The notes below the pieces were generated by a model. That model searched no databases and was not told where the DNA came from. It worked only from the letters and a program-made list of their open reading frames with translations. A DNA stretch of 64,000 bases from the NCBI GenBank assembly GCA_039819065.1, contig JBCBSS010000008.1:1-64000 (forward strand), in the 5' to 3' direction. Below are positions 45,202-54,883 of this stretch, piece after piece. This stretch comes from JBCBSS01 sp039819065 (lineage in GTDB: Bacteria; Bacteroidota; Bacteroidia; Cytophagales; Cyclobacteriaceae). Position numbers and translations under genes: made by a program. The first letter of the stretch is position 1. Each line of letters begins with the position of its first letter.

Positions 45202-47595
45202 TTACTCATCCCTCAGCGCTTTCACGGGGTTGGAAAGTGCAGCGGTGATAGACTGGTAGCTTAAGGTAAGCACGGCGATAGTAAGCGTAACCAATGCCGA
45301 GGCCAAGAAGATCATCAGGCCTTTGCCGGACAGCAAATCAATTTTGTATTGAAAATCAGCTAACCAGTTATCCATGGCTAGGTAGGCTATAGGCCAGGCA
45401 ATGAAATTGGCGATTAGAATCAGTATCAGGAATTCCTGGGATAGCAATACCACGATTTGCGCTACCCTCGCTCCCAACACCTTTCTCACTCCTATCTCTT
45501 TGGTGCGTTGCTCGATCATATAGGAAGCTAGACCGAAAAGACCAAGACACGCGATGAAAATCGCCAACCAGGTAAAGCTGGTGATTAAAGCCGAAAACAA
45601 TTCGTCACTCTCGAATAGCTGTGCGAATTCCTCATCGAAAAACTGGTACTCGAACGGATGCCCGGGATAGATTTCGCTCCATGTATTTTCGATATAAGTC
45701 ATGGATTCGGTGATATTATCAGCATTTAACCTTACCGATAGGTTTGAAGTGGTATTGGGGTTGTAGAAAATGACCAAGGGTTCTATGGTATGGCGCATAG
45801 AAGCGAAGTGAAAGTCTTTGACCACACCTACTATGGTTCTTTCATTGTTACCGAAAGTGATCTTCTTGCCAACGCCGTCCTGCCAGCCAACCTGTTCTAA
45901 CAGCGCTTCATTTACAATCAACCCTTCTTGCTGATCAGTACCGGAGGCCTGATCGTAATTTCTACCTGCCACTATTTCCATACCCATGAGGTCAAAATAC
46001 GCTTCGTTGATCGAAAAGACGCTCACTATCCAGTTCTGCTCATCATTGGTACCCTCAGGCTGAATCCCCGTTCTACCGAAAGTCCTGCCCGGCATATTGG
46101 ATGAGGTAGCCGCTGCTACTACACCTTGATGCTGCAATAGCTTGTCACGAAACACCTCCATACCCTCTCTCATGGATGCGTCGGTCATCTGAAAATTGAC
46201 AATTTGATCCTTATTAAAACCAAGATTCTTATTCTTGATGTATTGCAATTGCTCGTAGACCAGCACCGTTCCGATGATCATAGCGACAGAAGCGGCAAAT
46301 TGCGCAATCACCAATACTTTTCTTAGTAGAATACCACTCTTGCTGCCCATGAATTTACCCCTCAAAATGCTGACCGGATGGAAGCGCGACAAAATAAAGG
46401 CGGGATAACTACCTGAGAACACACCTAGAATCAAGGTAGCTGCTACGATTGTGATCAGAATCAAAGGATCACTGGTGATGTAGCCTAGCACATCGCCATT
46501 AAAACCTAAATTGATCATTGGTCCAAACACAGTGATCAGCACTAATGCCAGCAAAAGGGAGATAAAACACATCAGAATCGACTCGCTCAGGTGCTGCTTG
46601 ACCAAGCTCATCTTAAATGCACCCATTACCTTTCTAACGCCCACTTCTTTGGCCCGGCCAGGGGATTTGGCGGTGGTCAGGTTCATGAAATTGAAGGCTG
46701 CAATCAATATGATGAAAACAGCCACTGCTGTCAACGTGTGGATGTAGGCAATATCTGACTTATTAGCATTATAACGATCGAAGAGAATATCGGCAGACTG
46801 CAAGTGGACGTCTTCCAGTGGCTGAAGCTGGGGAATCCACACCTCCGGCACTTCATTCTCAAGGGCAATGCGCTTCATTTCAGCCTCCACTTTATCCTTG
46901 GAGCTGGCATCATCCAATTGAATGTAATTGACCATTCCCAAGCCGCCCCAAGTGCCTAACCAATTGACCAGGCCAGAATCTTGCTCAGTTGGATATAGTG
47001 CCAGCAATAGGTCAAAATCCAAATGCGATGGGTTTTCGAGGTCTTTCATTACCCCTACTACCTCCCATTCGTCGCTATTATCTACGTTAATGGTGCGGCC
47101 AATTGGGTCTTCGCTCCCAAAAGTTCTTTCTGCCATGGATTGGGTCACCACCGCCGTTCTAGGTTTGGACAGCACCTTTCCTGGTTCCCCTACCAAAAGC
47201 TCATAGTCAAAGATCTCGAAGAAGGACGAATCCACGCTCTTGGCGTTTTCAGCATAAAGGTTGTGATCACCGACAGTGACCAGCGTATTACCCTGATTGA
47301 TCATGCGGGTAGAAAGCTCCACCTCAGGTAGTACATCATTAATAGTCGGCCCCATCATGGGCATAGTAATGCCTACTTTGTTACTGCTTACACCCAGCGC
47401 CTGATCGATTGTGTAGGCTCTGAATATGCGATCGGATTTGCTGTGAAAAGCATCGTAGCTAGTTTCTTGCTTGACGAAGAGATAGATTAGAATGCAACTG
47501 GCCATTCCAACCGCCAGCCCGGTGATGTTGATGATAGACGCACCTTTGTTTTTGAGTAAACCTCGGTAGGCTACTTTGAGATAGTTTTTAAGCAT
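45202..47595 (-). CDS. ABC transporter permease, FtsX/MacB type
   Basis: About 797 residues from MLKNYLKVAYRGLLKNKGAS at 47595, the usual start of this large Bacteroidota family; an ATG 15 codons upstream is unlikely. There is an N-terminal membrane helix, a MacB-type periplasmic domain, a cluster of three helices with AKEVGVRKVMGAFKMSLVKQ, a second periplasmic domain and a second FtsX block with TKEIGVRKVLGARVAQIVVL. No ATPase gene is adjacent. The substrate is unknown; the closeness to the lanthipeptide precursor (divergent, about 300 bp) is probably chance. Confidence 0.93.
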   Translation of the reverse strand: MLKNYLKVAYRGLLKNKGASIINITGLAVGMASCILIYLFVKQETSYDAFHSKSDRIFRAYTIDQALGVSSNKVGITMPMMGPTINDVLPEVELSTRMINQGNTLVTVGDHNLYAENAKSVDSSFFEIFDYELLVGEPGKVLSKPRTAVVTQSMAERTFGSEDPIGRTINVDNSDEWEVVGVMKDLENPSHLDFDLLLALYPTEQDSGLVNWLGTWGGLGMVNYIQLDDASSKDKVEAEMKRIALENEVPEVWIPQLQPLEDVHLQSADILFDRYNANKSDIAYIHTLTAVAVFIILIAAFNFMNLTTAKSPGRAKEVGVRKVMGAFKMSLVKQHLSESILMCFISLLLALVLITVFGPMINLGFNGDVLGYITSDPLILITIVAATLILGVFSGSYPAFILSRFHPVSILRGKFMGSKSGILLRKVLVIAQFAASVAMIIGTVLVYEQLQYIKNKNLGFNKDQIVNFQMTDASMREGMEVFRDKLLQHQGVVAAATSSNMPGRTFGRTGIQPEGTNDEQNWIVSVFSINEAYFDLMGMEIVAGRNYDQASGTDQQEGLIVNEALLEQVGWQDGVGKKITFGNNERTIVGVVKDFHFASMRHTIEPLVIFYNPNTTSNLSVRLNADNITESMTYIENTWSEIYPGHPFEYQFFDEEFAQLFESDELFSALITSFTWLAIFIACLGLFGLASYMIEQRTKEIGVRKVLGARVAQIVVLLSQEFLILILIANFIAWPIAYLAMDNWLADFQYKIDLLSGKGLMIFLASALVTLTIAVLTLSYQSITAALSNPVKALRDE

Positions 47596-47901
47596 GACCT
47601 CTATTTTGTTGTTAAACTCAATTTGGTCAAGGCCAACCACGATTGAAAGGAATATAACTATCTGCGGTTATTACGAAGGTTTACGTAATAATATTATACA
47701 CCAGTGGTCACAGCCGTTTAAAAAGGTTTCCCAGGTTTACACCCTTCTTTCTAGCCTATCATCTTGTCTACTATAGAATAATTCGCCGCCATACTTAGTA
47801 ATAGATAATTATTTATGATAATAATTATTTAACATATGTAAACTTTGGCGAACCGATTATTTCATTATATTAACAACAATTAGAATAAAATTTATTGAAC
47901 C

Positions 47902-48213
47902 ATGAAAAAAAATAAACTAAAACTCGAAGAACTAAAAGTTCAAAGCTTTGTCACTGCAATGGATGACGACAGAAACAACACGATTAAAGGACAGTTAGGC
48001 ATTCAGCATGCAGACCAAGCCATTAAGATTGGCGTATCTGGAGGTGGAGGTGTGGGTGTACATGCCGCAGCTGGTGCTTGTATGATTTCTGACGGTGATG
48101 TTCATTGTCCATCAGAAGTGCACATATGCCATACTGATGATTGTACTGTAGGAACTTGCCCATCATTAGGATGGATATGTAGCGCTGCCCTTCCCGGTCC
48201 ATGTAAATGCTAA
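47902..48213 (+). CDS. Class I (pinensin-like) lanthipeptide precursor
   Basis: 103 residues. The leader KKNKLKLEELKVQSFVTAMD matches the Bacteroidota class I lanthipeptide leader (KLxLExLKVxSFVT). The core after the GVSGGGGVGVHAAAGA glycine/alanine stretch holds eight cysteines within the last 45 residues, interspersed with Ser and Thr (HICHTDDCTVGTCPSLGWIC), and ends in CKC. Ser/Thr would be dehydrated and joined to Cys to make thioether rings. The gene stands alone; a LanC-like gene converges on it 34 bp downstream. No LanB dehydratase, transporter or protease is next to it. Confidence 0.88.
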   Translation: MKKNKLKLEELKVQSFVTAMDDDRNNTIKGQLGIQHADQAIKIGVSGGGGVGVHAAAGACMISDGDVHCPSEVHICHTDDCTVGTCPSLGWICSAALPGPCKC

Positions 48214-48224
48214 TATACATGGCA

Positions 48225-48256
48225 GAATGGTGATGGTTATCCAACTATCACCATTC
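48225..48256. terminator. Bidirectional terminator-like hairpin between precursor and lanC-like gene
   Basis: GAATGGTGAT (48225-48234) and ATCACCATTC (48247-48256) form a 10-bp stem with a 12-nt loop. It lies between the convergent genes and includes the stop codon of the LanC-like gene. The T content on either side is modest, so the terminator call is moderate. Confidence 0.6.
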
Positions 48257-50239
48257 AACTCTTCTTATTATCCCCTCGCACAAATAGTACTTCACCTTTT
48301 CCAGCACATAACCACGCAGTTGTGCCGACTGGTCATCAGACAGACTACCACCAAAGCTTTTCTGTACGGCTTCATAAGCCTCACTTATATGACAACTATC
48401 ATCGAAGATGGCCAGGAGGTTATAATTAAGAGCACTTATGATCACCTCTTTGATCATACTATCACCAGCATACAAAACCAAAAAGTAGCCCTCGACTGGG
48501 TTTTGTCGCAAGGCAAAGTCATCAGGCTTTACCAGCATCTGACTCCAATCTCTGCTTATTTTGAAAACCTCAACCGAAGCAATCAATTGAAGCCGATTAT
48601 CGCTCTCCCAGCTGAACGCTTTGGACAAGGCATAATCAGCATTCGCCATCCTTTCGGTGGATATCCATGGCCTTGACTTGATGCTGAGATCGAAGCTTTG
48701 CTTGGTATGTTCTATTTTACAAATCTCCATTAAGAGGGGTATATCTGCATTGCTATCTTCTTTGGAAATAGCCTGCTCAAGAAATTCAACAAAGTCTTTT
48801 TCATGATGTAGGTATGCTCCGGTTGAACCTATGAACTGGTTGACCCGCTCAGGTTGTATCCTTTGCGCCAAACGGAATGATCTGGGGTACTTTTTGGCGG
48901 TAACGCTGTTATTGACCTCTTTTAGATCAATGCCTTGCGTGTGCGATTGTCTTTTAGGTTTGATCAATAGAATAGAATCTAGGGCACCTTTGGTATGCAT
49001 TCTTAAAAGCATATAACCAACCCCGGATGTACCGAGAAACAGCCCAGGGTCTTCTGCATAGTCAAGGTCATCGTAGCCCGGAGCATATAATCCTAGTTCA
49101 CTTCTCTGTTGCAATGCATTGCTTACTACCTCCCTTGCCACTTCTTCATAACCATCCTTTTCAAATAAAGCCGATGCTTCTAGAAAAAGCTCGAAGCCCC
49201 CTCCTGCTCCATGACATAATGTGAAAGAATGAATAGGCTCAGCAGGTGCTTGCAAATTAAGTCTCACTTTGTCCAGTGCCTTCTCAGCGTCCGATGAAAA
49301 AGTGTCGTCCAAAAGTTGGCTCGCCCCTATTCTACTCAAGCCGATACCCGTAGCTCCATAGCACCAAGCATCTTTGTCATTACCATTGGTGAAGTAGGCT
49401 TTGTCATCCTGTAGAAAACGTTCCTTTCGCGTCTGGTTGTCGTATATCTCTGCCACTCCCTTTCTAAAGTCAGGCCAGTTGTTCAAGTCAGCATCATAGA
49501 GTGAATTCTCGTAGGCAAAAGCTTCCCTTGCCAATCGTTTGTAGGCCTGATTCTCAAAGTAGTCTCCTATTATACTAAAAGCGTATCCAACACCAGCAGC
49601 ACCATGAGCAAACCCTGTCATGCCTCCTATCGGATGGGCTGCATGCTCCCAATAGAGCCCTACGGTAGAAGGTTTGGCCAGTTCGATGAGCCGGCCGGCC
49701 GCCTTATGAATGAGATTTTCTATCTCAGTAGCATCAATGCGCTCATGAATGGCCACCAGACCGAGAATAACTCCTGCCAGACCGCTGATGACATCAAAGT
49801 TTTGGCTGTGCTCGATATGCTTACAGCACTGGTCAATGATATCCAGAATGGTAGCACGGTTGGTGCTTTCTCCTTTTACTTCGTCCAGGATGGTCAATAC
49901 ATAGGCCAACCCGACATCTCCAAAATAGAAGCCCAAATCAGGTTCAGCTTGTTGATAACGGGACAGTGCCCATTGCAAGCCTTTTTCTGCCCAATCCAGG
50001 TATTTGGTTTCCCTGCTTTGCTCAAACAGGCGTATCAAGTATAATGCTATTCCGGATGCACCATCATACAAATGAGTAGAAGCCTTCCACTGCACCTGAC
50101 CATCTGGGTTGATGGTCTTAATGGTATGCCAGTAAACGGTATCGTTTTCTACAATAGCTAAAGCAATAAGCTGGTCACCAATGCGTTTGGCCTCGTCAAG
50201 AAGTGATGGTTTGAAGGTAGTGTTTAGTTCGTTGGTCAT
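48248..50239 (-). CDS. LanC-like lanthionine synthetase with C-terminal extension
   Basis: 663 residues. Residues 1 to about 420 are the LanC alpha/alpha toroid with repeated GXXG turns (LYDGASGIAL, GDVGLAYVL, SGLAGVILG, AHGAAGVGYA, YGATGIGLSR, GTSGVGYML). The zinc ligands are Cys293 (AWCYGATG) and Cys342-His343 (TLCHGAGGG), and His212 in GFAHGAAG matches the catalytic histidine of NisC. Residues about 430-663 are an extra domain with VEGYFLVLYAGDSMIKEVII and helices, not part of ordinary LanC. A peptide-recognition role for it is only a guess. A LanL/LanM is excluded because no kinase or dehydratase domain is present. Confidence 0.9.
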   Translation of the reverse strand: MTNELNTTFKPSLLDEAKRIGDQLIALAIVENDTVYWHTIKTINPDGQVQWKASTHLYDGASGIALYLIRLFEQSRETKYLDWAEKGLQWALSRYQQAEPDLGFYFGDVGLAYVLTILDEVKGESTNRATILDIIDQCCKHIEHSQNFDVISGLAGVILGLVAIHERIDATEIENLIHKAAGRLIELAKPSTVGLYWEHAAHPIGGMTGFAHGAAGVGYAFSIIGDYFENQAYKRLAREAFAYENSLYDADLNNWPDFRKGVAEIYDNQTRKERFLQDDKAYFTNGNDKDAWCYGATGIGLSRIGASQLLDDTFSSDAEKALDKVRLNLQAPAEPIHSFTLCHGAGGGFELFLEASALFEKDGYEEVAREVVSNALQQRSELGLYAPGYDDLDYAEDPGLFLGTSGVGYMLLRMHTKGALDSILLIKPKRQSHTQGIDLKEVNNSVTAKKYPRSFRLAQRIQPERVNQFIGSTGAYLHHEKDFVEFLEQAISKEDSNADIPLLMEICKIEHTKQSFDLSIKSRPWISTERMANADYALSKAFSWESDNRLQLIASVEVFKISRDWSQMLVKPDDFALRQNPVEGYFLVLYAGDSMIKEVIISALNYNLLAIFDDSCHISEAYEAVQKSFGGSLSDDQSAQLRGYVLEKVKYYLCEGIIRRVEW

Positions 50240-50348
50240 GCCCTGACAATATAAGGCTTAGCCTTCGGATTGCATGACCTAATTTAACATTCGAGCTTAT
50301 GAATTCTAGCTTGAGTGAGGTGTATTTCAAAACGGATAGGGTGTCGGA

Positions 50349-50564
50349 CTAGAAAATGCCCGAACGACGTGTTTTCTTCTTGATGTAACGGTCTCCCAAA
50401 AAAGCGATCAGCAGAAATCCGATCGAACCTGTCCAAGGGTTGTCCAACAATACTGTGCCTGATAGGGCCTGAAAAATAGTGATGAGAATAAGACTTACTC
50501 CAATGGTAAGGGAGATCATAATAATCAACCGCCATCGAGCGTATTTCGAAGCAGAAGTACTCAT
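50349..50564 (-). CDS. Small two-helix membrane protein
   Basis: 71 residues with two hydrophobic segments (about 13-34 and 41-58) and a basic tail KKKTRRSGIF. It lies 109 bp upstream of the LanC-like gene on the same strand and could share its transcript. No family recognised; an immunity or export accessory role is conceivable but unsupported. Confidence 0.6.
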   Translation of the reverse strand: MSTSASKYARWRLIIMISLTIGVSLILITIFQALSGTVLLDNPWTGSIGFLLIAFLGDRYIKKKTRRSGIF

Positions 50565-51075
50565 GCTGTATAGATTTTCAAGTCAGGTTAAAAAGTCAGT
50601 TACTTAAAGAAGTAAGGTTTGCTACCAGAGTGTATCTGAACTTAAGTATAGTTTCTAATTAATGATATTACTGATTGAAATACAAGAAATTAAGCGATAT
50701 ATCTCGATTTCTGCTTCCAATAGCACGATTTGCGGGTTAAATGGTCAATTCGTTCTATCGGCCATGCCAAATACCAACCTGAAAGGCCCGGCGCCAGAAA
50801 TGTAAGAAAAGGTTAATAAATGACCATTTTGAGTGCACCAGAGCGGTCTAAATTAAGGCATCAGGTAATTAGCTGGCCTTAACGGGAAAATGCACCAAGC
50901 ACAACAATCCACCAATGGTGATATCGAAACAGATCATTGCACAAGGCCAAGCAGCCACTTGAGGGTAGTACTGATATCGGATTAGGCCTTCTACGTACTT
51001 TGTTTTGGCAGTTGTTTTTTTCTAAATTCGATCGTTAGCCATCAGCCAAAGTATGGCGCACTGATCAACCTAACC
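50565..51075. other. 511-bp spacer without repeats
   Basis: No gene and none of the dispersed repeats is seen, unlike most spacers of this size in the window. Its right end carries a candidate promoter for the KAP gene. Confidence 0.6.
50999..51030 (+). promoter_or_regulatory. Candidate Bacteroidota promoter of the EVE-KAP gene
   Basis: TTTG at 50999-51002 and TAAATTCG at 51023-51030 match the Bacteroidota consensus TTTG / TAnnTTTG with one mismatch and a 20-bp spacer. It lies 46 bp before the ATG. Confidence 0.4.
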
Positions 51076-54000
51076 ATGAAAGCAAGCACCCCATCCCCTG
51101 TCCGGTATTGGATCTTCCAAGGCAAACCGGAACGATATGAACTCAAGGAAAAGCTCATTGCCAGCAAGAAGGAAGACTGGGTAGTGACCAGGTACAAGAA
51201 TGATATCAAGCCAGCCGATATCGTAATATTCTGGAGAAGCGGAGATGATGAGGTGCTCTATGGTTGGGGCGAGGTAATAGGTGAAGTGACCAACTTACAA
51301 GAAAAGGAAAGCCGGGTTGCTATTCAATACCTGAACCGCTTTAGGAACCCCATCAAGTTGTCGGCGATTGAGGGACATAAGGAATTATTTGGCTTGACCA
51401 TCCGACGCAATAGTCAGGGGACTAATTTCAGGGTAACCCGGTTGGAGGTTAAGGCGCTCAATGAGATCATAGCCAACCAGAAAGAAGTACAAGTGCCGCT
51501 TGAGGCAATAGAAAGTACCATTAATGACATTGCACTACACGAGTACCGGTATTCTAGCTCGGTCACCCAGATACTCAATACTTTTCTTATCGATAGAACG
51601 CAGCAGCAAGAACCTCCAAACTGCGTCACACTGCTGACCAGTTTCTACAACCTCGCTGAAATAAGGGCGGCAGAACGGGAGACTTTCAAGTTTGTACGAG
51701 AAGCATTGGATCGTTATGGTTTTGGCAAAGCTTTCAAACGACCCAAGCAGAAAGGCAGTACGTTGGAAGTGTTCAAAGAGTTTGTCCGTCCTGAATTGCA
51801 GGATGAATTTATGGGCGATGATGTGGATATCTCAGTGGTCAAACTGATATCAGAGGCAAGAGGGATTGCTATTAAAACCACATCGCATGAGCGCGTGAAC
51901 CTGAGGCATTTTTTCGCTGCCTTTCTAACCCAAGCGGAGGCGTTCGGATTGCAAGAACTTTATGACGGGCTTTCGCTCAATATGGATGGCCTGCGCAGTG
52001 ATTTCCTCAATTTCATCAGGTCTAGTTTTGCCAGTAAGGAGGAAATACCCTGGGACAATATGTTTGCCTGGGAGAACATTCTAACCGGTCAAAACCAGCC
52101 TGCGCTGGACATCAGCGACCTACTCACCCAAGTAAATGCTGACGACACCGACGGTAAGGACCTGCTGAATATTACGCCGGAGGTTAACGCTTTTGCCTCC
52201 ATTATAGCTTCCAGTGACCTTAATCCCCCCCTGGCCATTGGCCTGTTCGGTGATTGGGGTAGTGGTAAGACCTTCTTTATGGAGCGTATGAGTGACCGTG
52301 TAAAAGCTATTGCTGATAAAGCCAGAATGGTTGCTCAAGACAAACAAACCAGGTTTCATGGCAACATTGTGCAGATATGGTTCAATGCCTGGCACTATAT
52401 GGATAGTAATCTATGGGCTAGCCTGGTGGATCATATTTTCAAGGAGTTGGAAAGGAATGTAAATCAATTGCAAGAAGAGGAAAGGCTTGATGAGGATCCT
52501 TTTAAAAGTTTCACCATCTCCAAGGAGGAAGAAAAAGCCGCGGAAAAGCGCTTGAGGGTTGCTATAGTGTGCAGGCATAAAGCGAAGAAAAAGCTTGAAT
52601 CACTTCAATCAGACAAGAAGCAATTCATGGCGGCAGTTGAGAAAGAGCAAAAGAAGAAGTCTCTTGACATGACATTGGCAGATACCTCCTTCGTCAGGCA
52701 ACAACTGAATACGCTACTGCCCAAGTTAGAGACACTGTTCGGTGTAAAGACCGAAACACAGCACGCTGAAACTGCTAAAACTGCTCGTGAGGTGATGAAC
52801 ATCATGAGCAGTACCAGCATGTTGGCTAACAGGGCGCATAATCTGTGGCGTTCTATTATGGTTGACTCTCCGCCCTTGAAGACTAAAATCTTGCTTTGGA
52901 TCATAGCGATCATTGGCCTTGGACTTATAGTGTTCGCAGTTGTTGAGAAAGCGAGCTCTGGTATTCTGGCAACCGTTATCGCCCAGATTGGAGCCGCCAT
53001 AGGAGTCGCTTTACCATGGATCAAAAAGAGGATCGCCGAGGCTTCTCAAGCATTGGATATTGCGGAGAATATCAATACTGACCTGAACGCCAGAATTGAA
53101 GAGGAAGAAGTGAAGCGCAAGGAAGCCATTCTCTCTTTAGAGAATAAGATCAAGAATACGACAGATGAGCTTGTGGCCGCCGATCAACAATTGGTAGAAG
53201 CTGAGGAAAAGCTAAGGCAATTGCAGGCAGAGCGCCGCGAGTTGACCACGGCAGAGCGCATGGCCAACTTCATAGATCAACGAGCCAGAAGCGATAGCTA
53301 CAGCAAGCACTTGGGGCTAGTCAATATGATCAGAAAGGATTTCAAGATCCTTTCCGACCTGATGCTGCAACAAAACAGCGAACAGAACGCAGGCAGCGAG
53401 CTTGATGCTCAAACGGCGGGTGACAAGAAGATCAACCGCATCGTGCTTTATATTGATGACCTGGATCGCTGTCCGCAAGATAAGGTGGTAGAGGTATTGC
53501 AGGCAGTTCACCTACTGTTGGCGTTCAAACTCTTCATCGTAGTGGTAGGCGTGGATGCGCGATGGGTGAGCCGATCGCTCAAAGAAAGCCACCCTCACCT
53601 ACTCTACCAGGATAATGACGACCCGGCCGAGCCAGTGAACGATCAAACCTCGGCGGTGAGTGGAACCGCTACCACCCAAGACTACCTGGAGAAGATATTT
53701 CAGGTGCCATTCTGGCTCAAGCCACTGGATATGGACAAGGTCAGCGATCTCATCGATGGTATCATAGACCTTGGCGGTGAAGTGGCCAGCGGTGATGATG
53801 AACAGGATGAAGGTCAATCGGACATGCCGGAAAAAGGAGAGGGTACTGGGGCAAAACCGAGTGACGAAAAGGGCGAGGAGTCTACAGAAGATGAAGAGGA
53901 AGGAGCGGAACACCGAGAGATCAATCTTAACCCTCAGTCTTTGAGTATCACCACCAGCGAGGTAGAATATATGCGGGCCTTGGGGGATATCGCGGGCAGG

Positions 54001-54375
54001 TCGCCTCGTGCTATCAAGCGCTTTATCAATGTGTATAGATTGCTCAAAGCCAGCATTCCAGAAGCAGCGCAGGGGCGGTTCACCTCGGAACATGGCGAAT
54101 TCAAGTCTTACCTGTTGTTATTGGCTATTCTCACCGGAAGGCCTTCTTCCGCTCCATTATTCATAGAAATGGTCAGCAAAGAGGGCAATAACACCACTAG
54201 CAAGACCTTCATCAATAAGCTCAAAAAGCACGAAACTATGGATAATAAATGGGTCAGGTTTTGTGCTTTGCTCGAAGCTTTTAACCAATCCAAAACCAGC
54301 CGCATTTCTATAGAACAGCTTAAGAAGTGCATTCCACAAGCGGTGAGGTTCAGCTTTCAGCATTGGCGGGTTTAG
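51076..54375 (+). CDS. EVE-domain / KAP P-loop NTPase fusion, candidate immunity protein
   Basis: 1099 residues. Residues 1 to about 140 form an EVE (PUA-like) domain: YWIFQGKPERYELKEKLI, WVVTRYKNDIKPADIVIFW and LYGWGEVIGEV. Residues about 160-320 are helical, with a Clp N-domain-like stretch (ARGIAIKTTSHERVNLRHFF). The KAP NTPase follows, with Walker A LFGDWGSGKTFF (about 389-400), two membrane segments inserted at about 606-648, a coiled coil, Walker B RIVLYIDDLDRC (about 789-800) and the late RSPRAIKRFINVYRLL. An acidic linker lies at about 895-955. EVE domains read modified bases, and KAP NTPases occur in anti-phage systems. Defence is inferred, not shown. Confidence 0.9.
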   Translation: MKASTPSPVRYWIFQGKPERYELKEKLIASKKEDWVVTRYKNDIKPADIVIFWRSGDDEVLYGWGEVIGEVTNLQEKESRVAIQYLNRFRNPIKLSAIEGHKELFGLTIRRNSQGTNFRVTRLEVKALNEIIANQKEVQVPLEAIESTINDIALHEYRYSSSVTQILNTFLIDRTQQQEPPNCVTLLTSFYNLAEIRAAERETFKFVREALDRYGFGKAFKRPKQKGSTLEVFKEFVRPELQDEFMGDDVDISVVKLISEARGIAIKTTSHERVNLRHFFAAFLTQAEAFGLQELYDGLSLNMDGLRSDFLNFIRSSFASKEEIPWDNMFAWENILTGQNQPALDISDLLTQVNADDTDGKDLLNITPEVNAFASIIASSDLNPPLAIGLFGDWGSGKTFFMERMSDRVKAIADKARMVAQDKQTRFHGNIVQIWFNAWHYMDSNLWASLVDHIFKELERNVNQLQEEERLDEDPFKSFTISKEEEKAAEKRLRVAIVCRHKAKKKLESLQSDKKQFMAAVEKEQKKKSLDMTLADTSFVRQQLNTLLPKLETLFGVKTETQHAETAKTAREVMNIMSSTSMLANRAHNLWRSIMVDSPPLKTKILLWIIAIIGLGLIVFAVVEKASSGILATVIAQIGAAIGVALPWIKKRIAEASQALDIAENINTDLNARIEEEEVKRKEAILSLENKIKNTTDELVAADQQLVEAEEKLRQLQAERRELTTAERMANFIDQRARSDSYSKHLGLVNMIRKDFKILSDLMLQQNSEQNAGSELDAQTAGDKKINRIVLYIDDLDRCPQDKVVEVLQAVHLLLAFKLFIVVVGVDARWVSRSLKESHPHLLYQDNDDPAEPVNDQTSAVSGTATTQDYLEKIFQVPFWLKPLDMDKVSDLIDGIIDLGGEVASGDDEQDEGQSDMPEKGEGTGAKPSDEKGEESTEDEEEGAEHREINLNPQSLSITTSEVEYMRALGDIAGRSPRAIKRFINVYRLLKASIPEAAQGRFTSEHGEFKSYLLLLAILTGRPSSAPLFIEMVSKEGNNTTSKTFINKLKKHETMDNKWVRFCALLEAFNQSKTSRISIEQLKKCIPQAVRFSFQHWRV

Positions 54376-54471
54376 GGGTAGAGTTGCTACTCTCACCTCG
54401 TCTTTCTGAAGGAATCTTATTGGAGGTTTGGCATTGCCTTAATACAAAGTATATGATCAATTGATGATATA

Positions 54472-54505
54472 AGTAACTAGGTTACTTTGGAGTAACCTAG
54501 TTACT
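54472..54505. repeat. Hairpin, AGTAACTAGGTTACT arms (copy C)
   Basis: AGTAACTAGGTTACT and AGTAACCTAGTTACT pair perfectly. Against copies A and B, one base of the left arm and its partner on the right arm have both changed. Confidence 0.85.
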
Positions 54506-54591
54506 GTTAAGCCAATCTGAAATAATCATTTGATGGTTTGATAATGAGATGATTTGATGATAGGGTTATTTGGTGGTGCCAGGGTTATTAG

Positions 54592-54625
54592 AGTAACTAG
54601 ATTACTTCGGAGTAATCTAGTTACT
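54592..54625. repeat. Hairpin, AGTAACTAGATTACT arms (copy D)
   Basis: AGTAACTAGATTACT and AGTAATCTAGTTACT pair perfectly; a second compensatory change relative to copy C. It is followed by GTTTTTCC, as an intrinsic terminator would be. Confidence 0.85.
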
Positions 54626-54849
54626 GTTTTTCCAGCGCTGATATTATCAATTGATCATATGCTTATTCTTCTGTTTTAGTCGTACTTAACTTCCAATGGG
54701 TTGCTGCTCAGAAGGACAGGGAACGACATTCAATTCGTCATTCCTAATTGGTCACTAGATTGCTTTAAGTGGCTGGCGTCATTCCATGGTTCGTAACGGA
54801 GGAACGAATCCAAGGAATCTCTAGGTAGGTTTTATCTGGTGCTCTGAAG

Positions 54850-54883
54850 AGTAACTAGATTACTCCAAAGTAATCTAGTTACT
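54850..54883. repeat. Hairpin, AGTAACTAGATTACT arms (copy E)
   Basis: Same arms as copy D with a different loop (CCAA in place of TCGG), again followed by GTTTTTCC. Confidence 0.85.

Noticed and set aside
45202..47595. FtsX permease as the lanthipeptide exporter
   Set aside because: It lacks an ATPase partner, is divergent from the precursor, and belongs to a family with many copies in Bacteroidota genomes.
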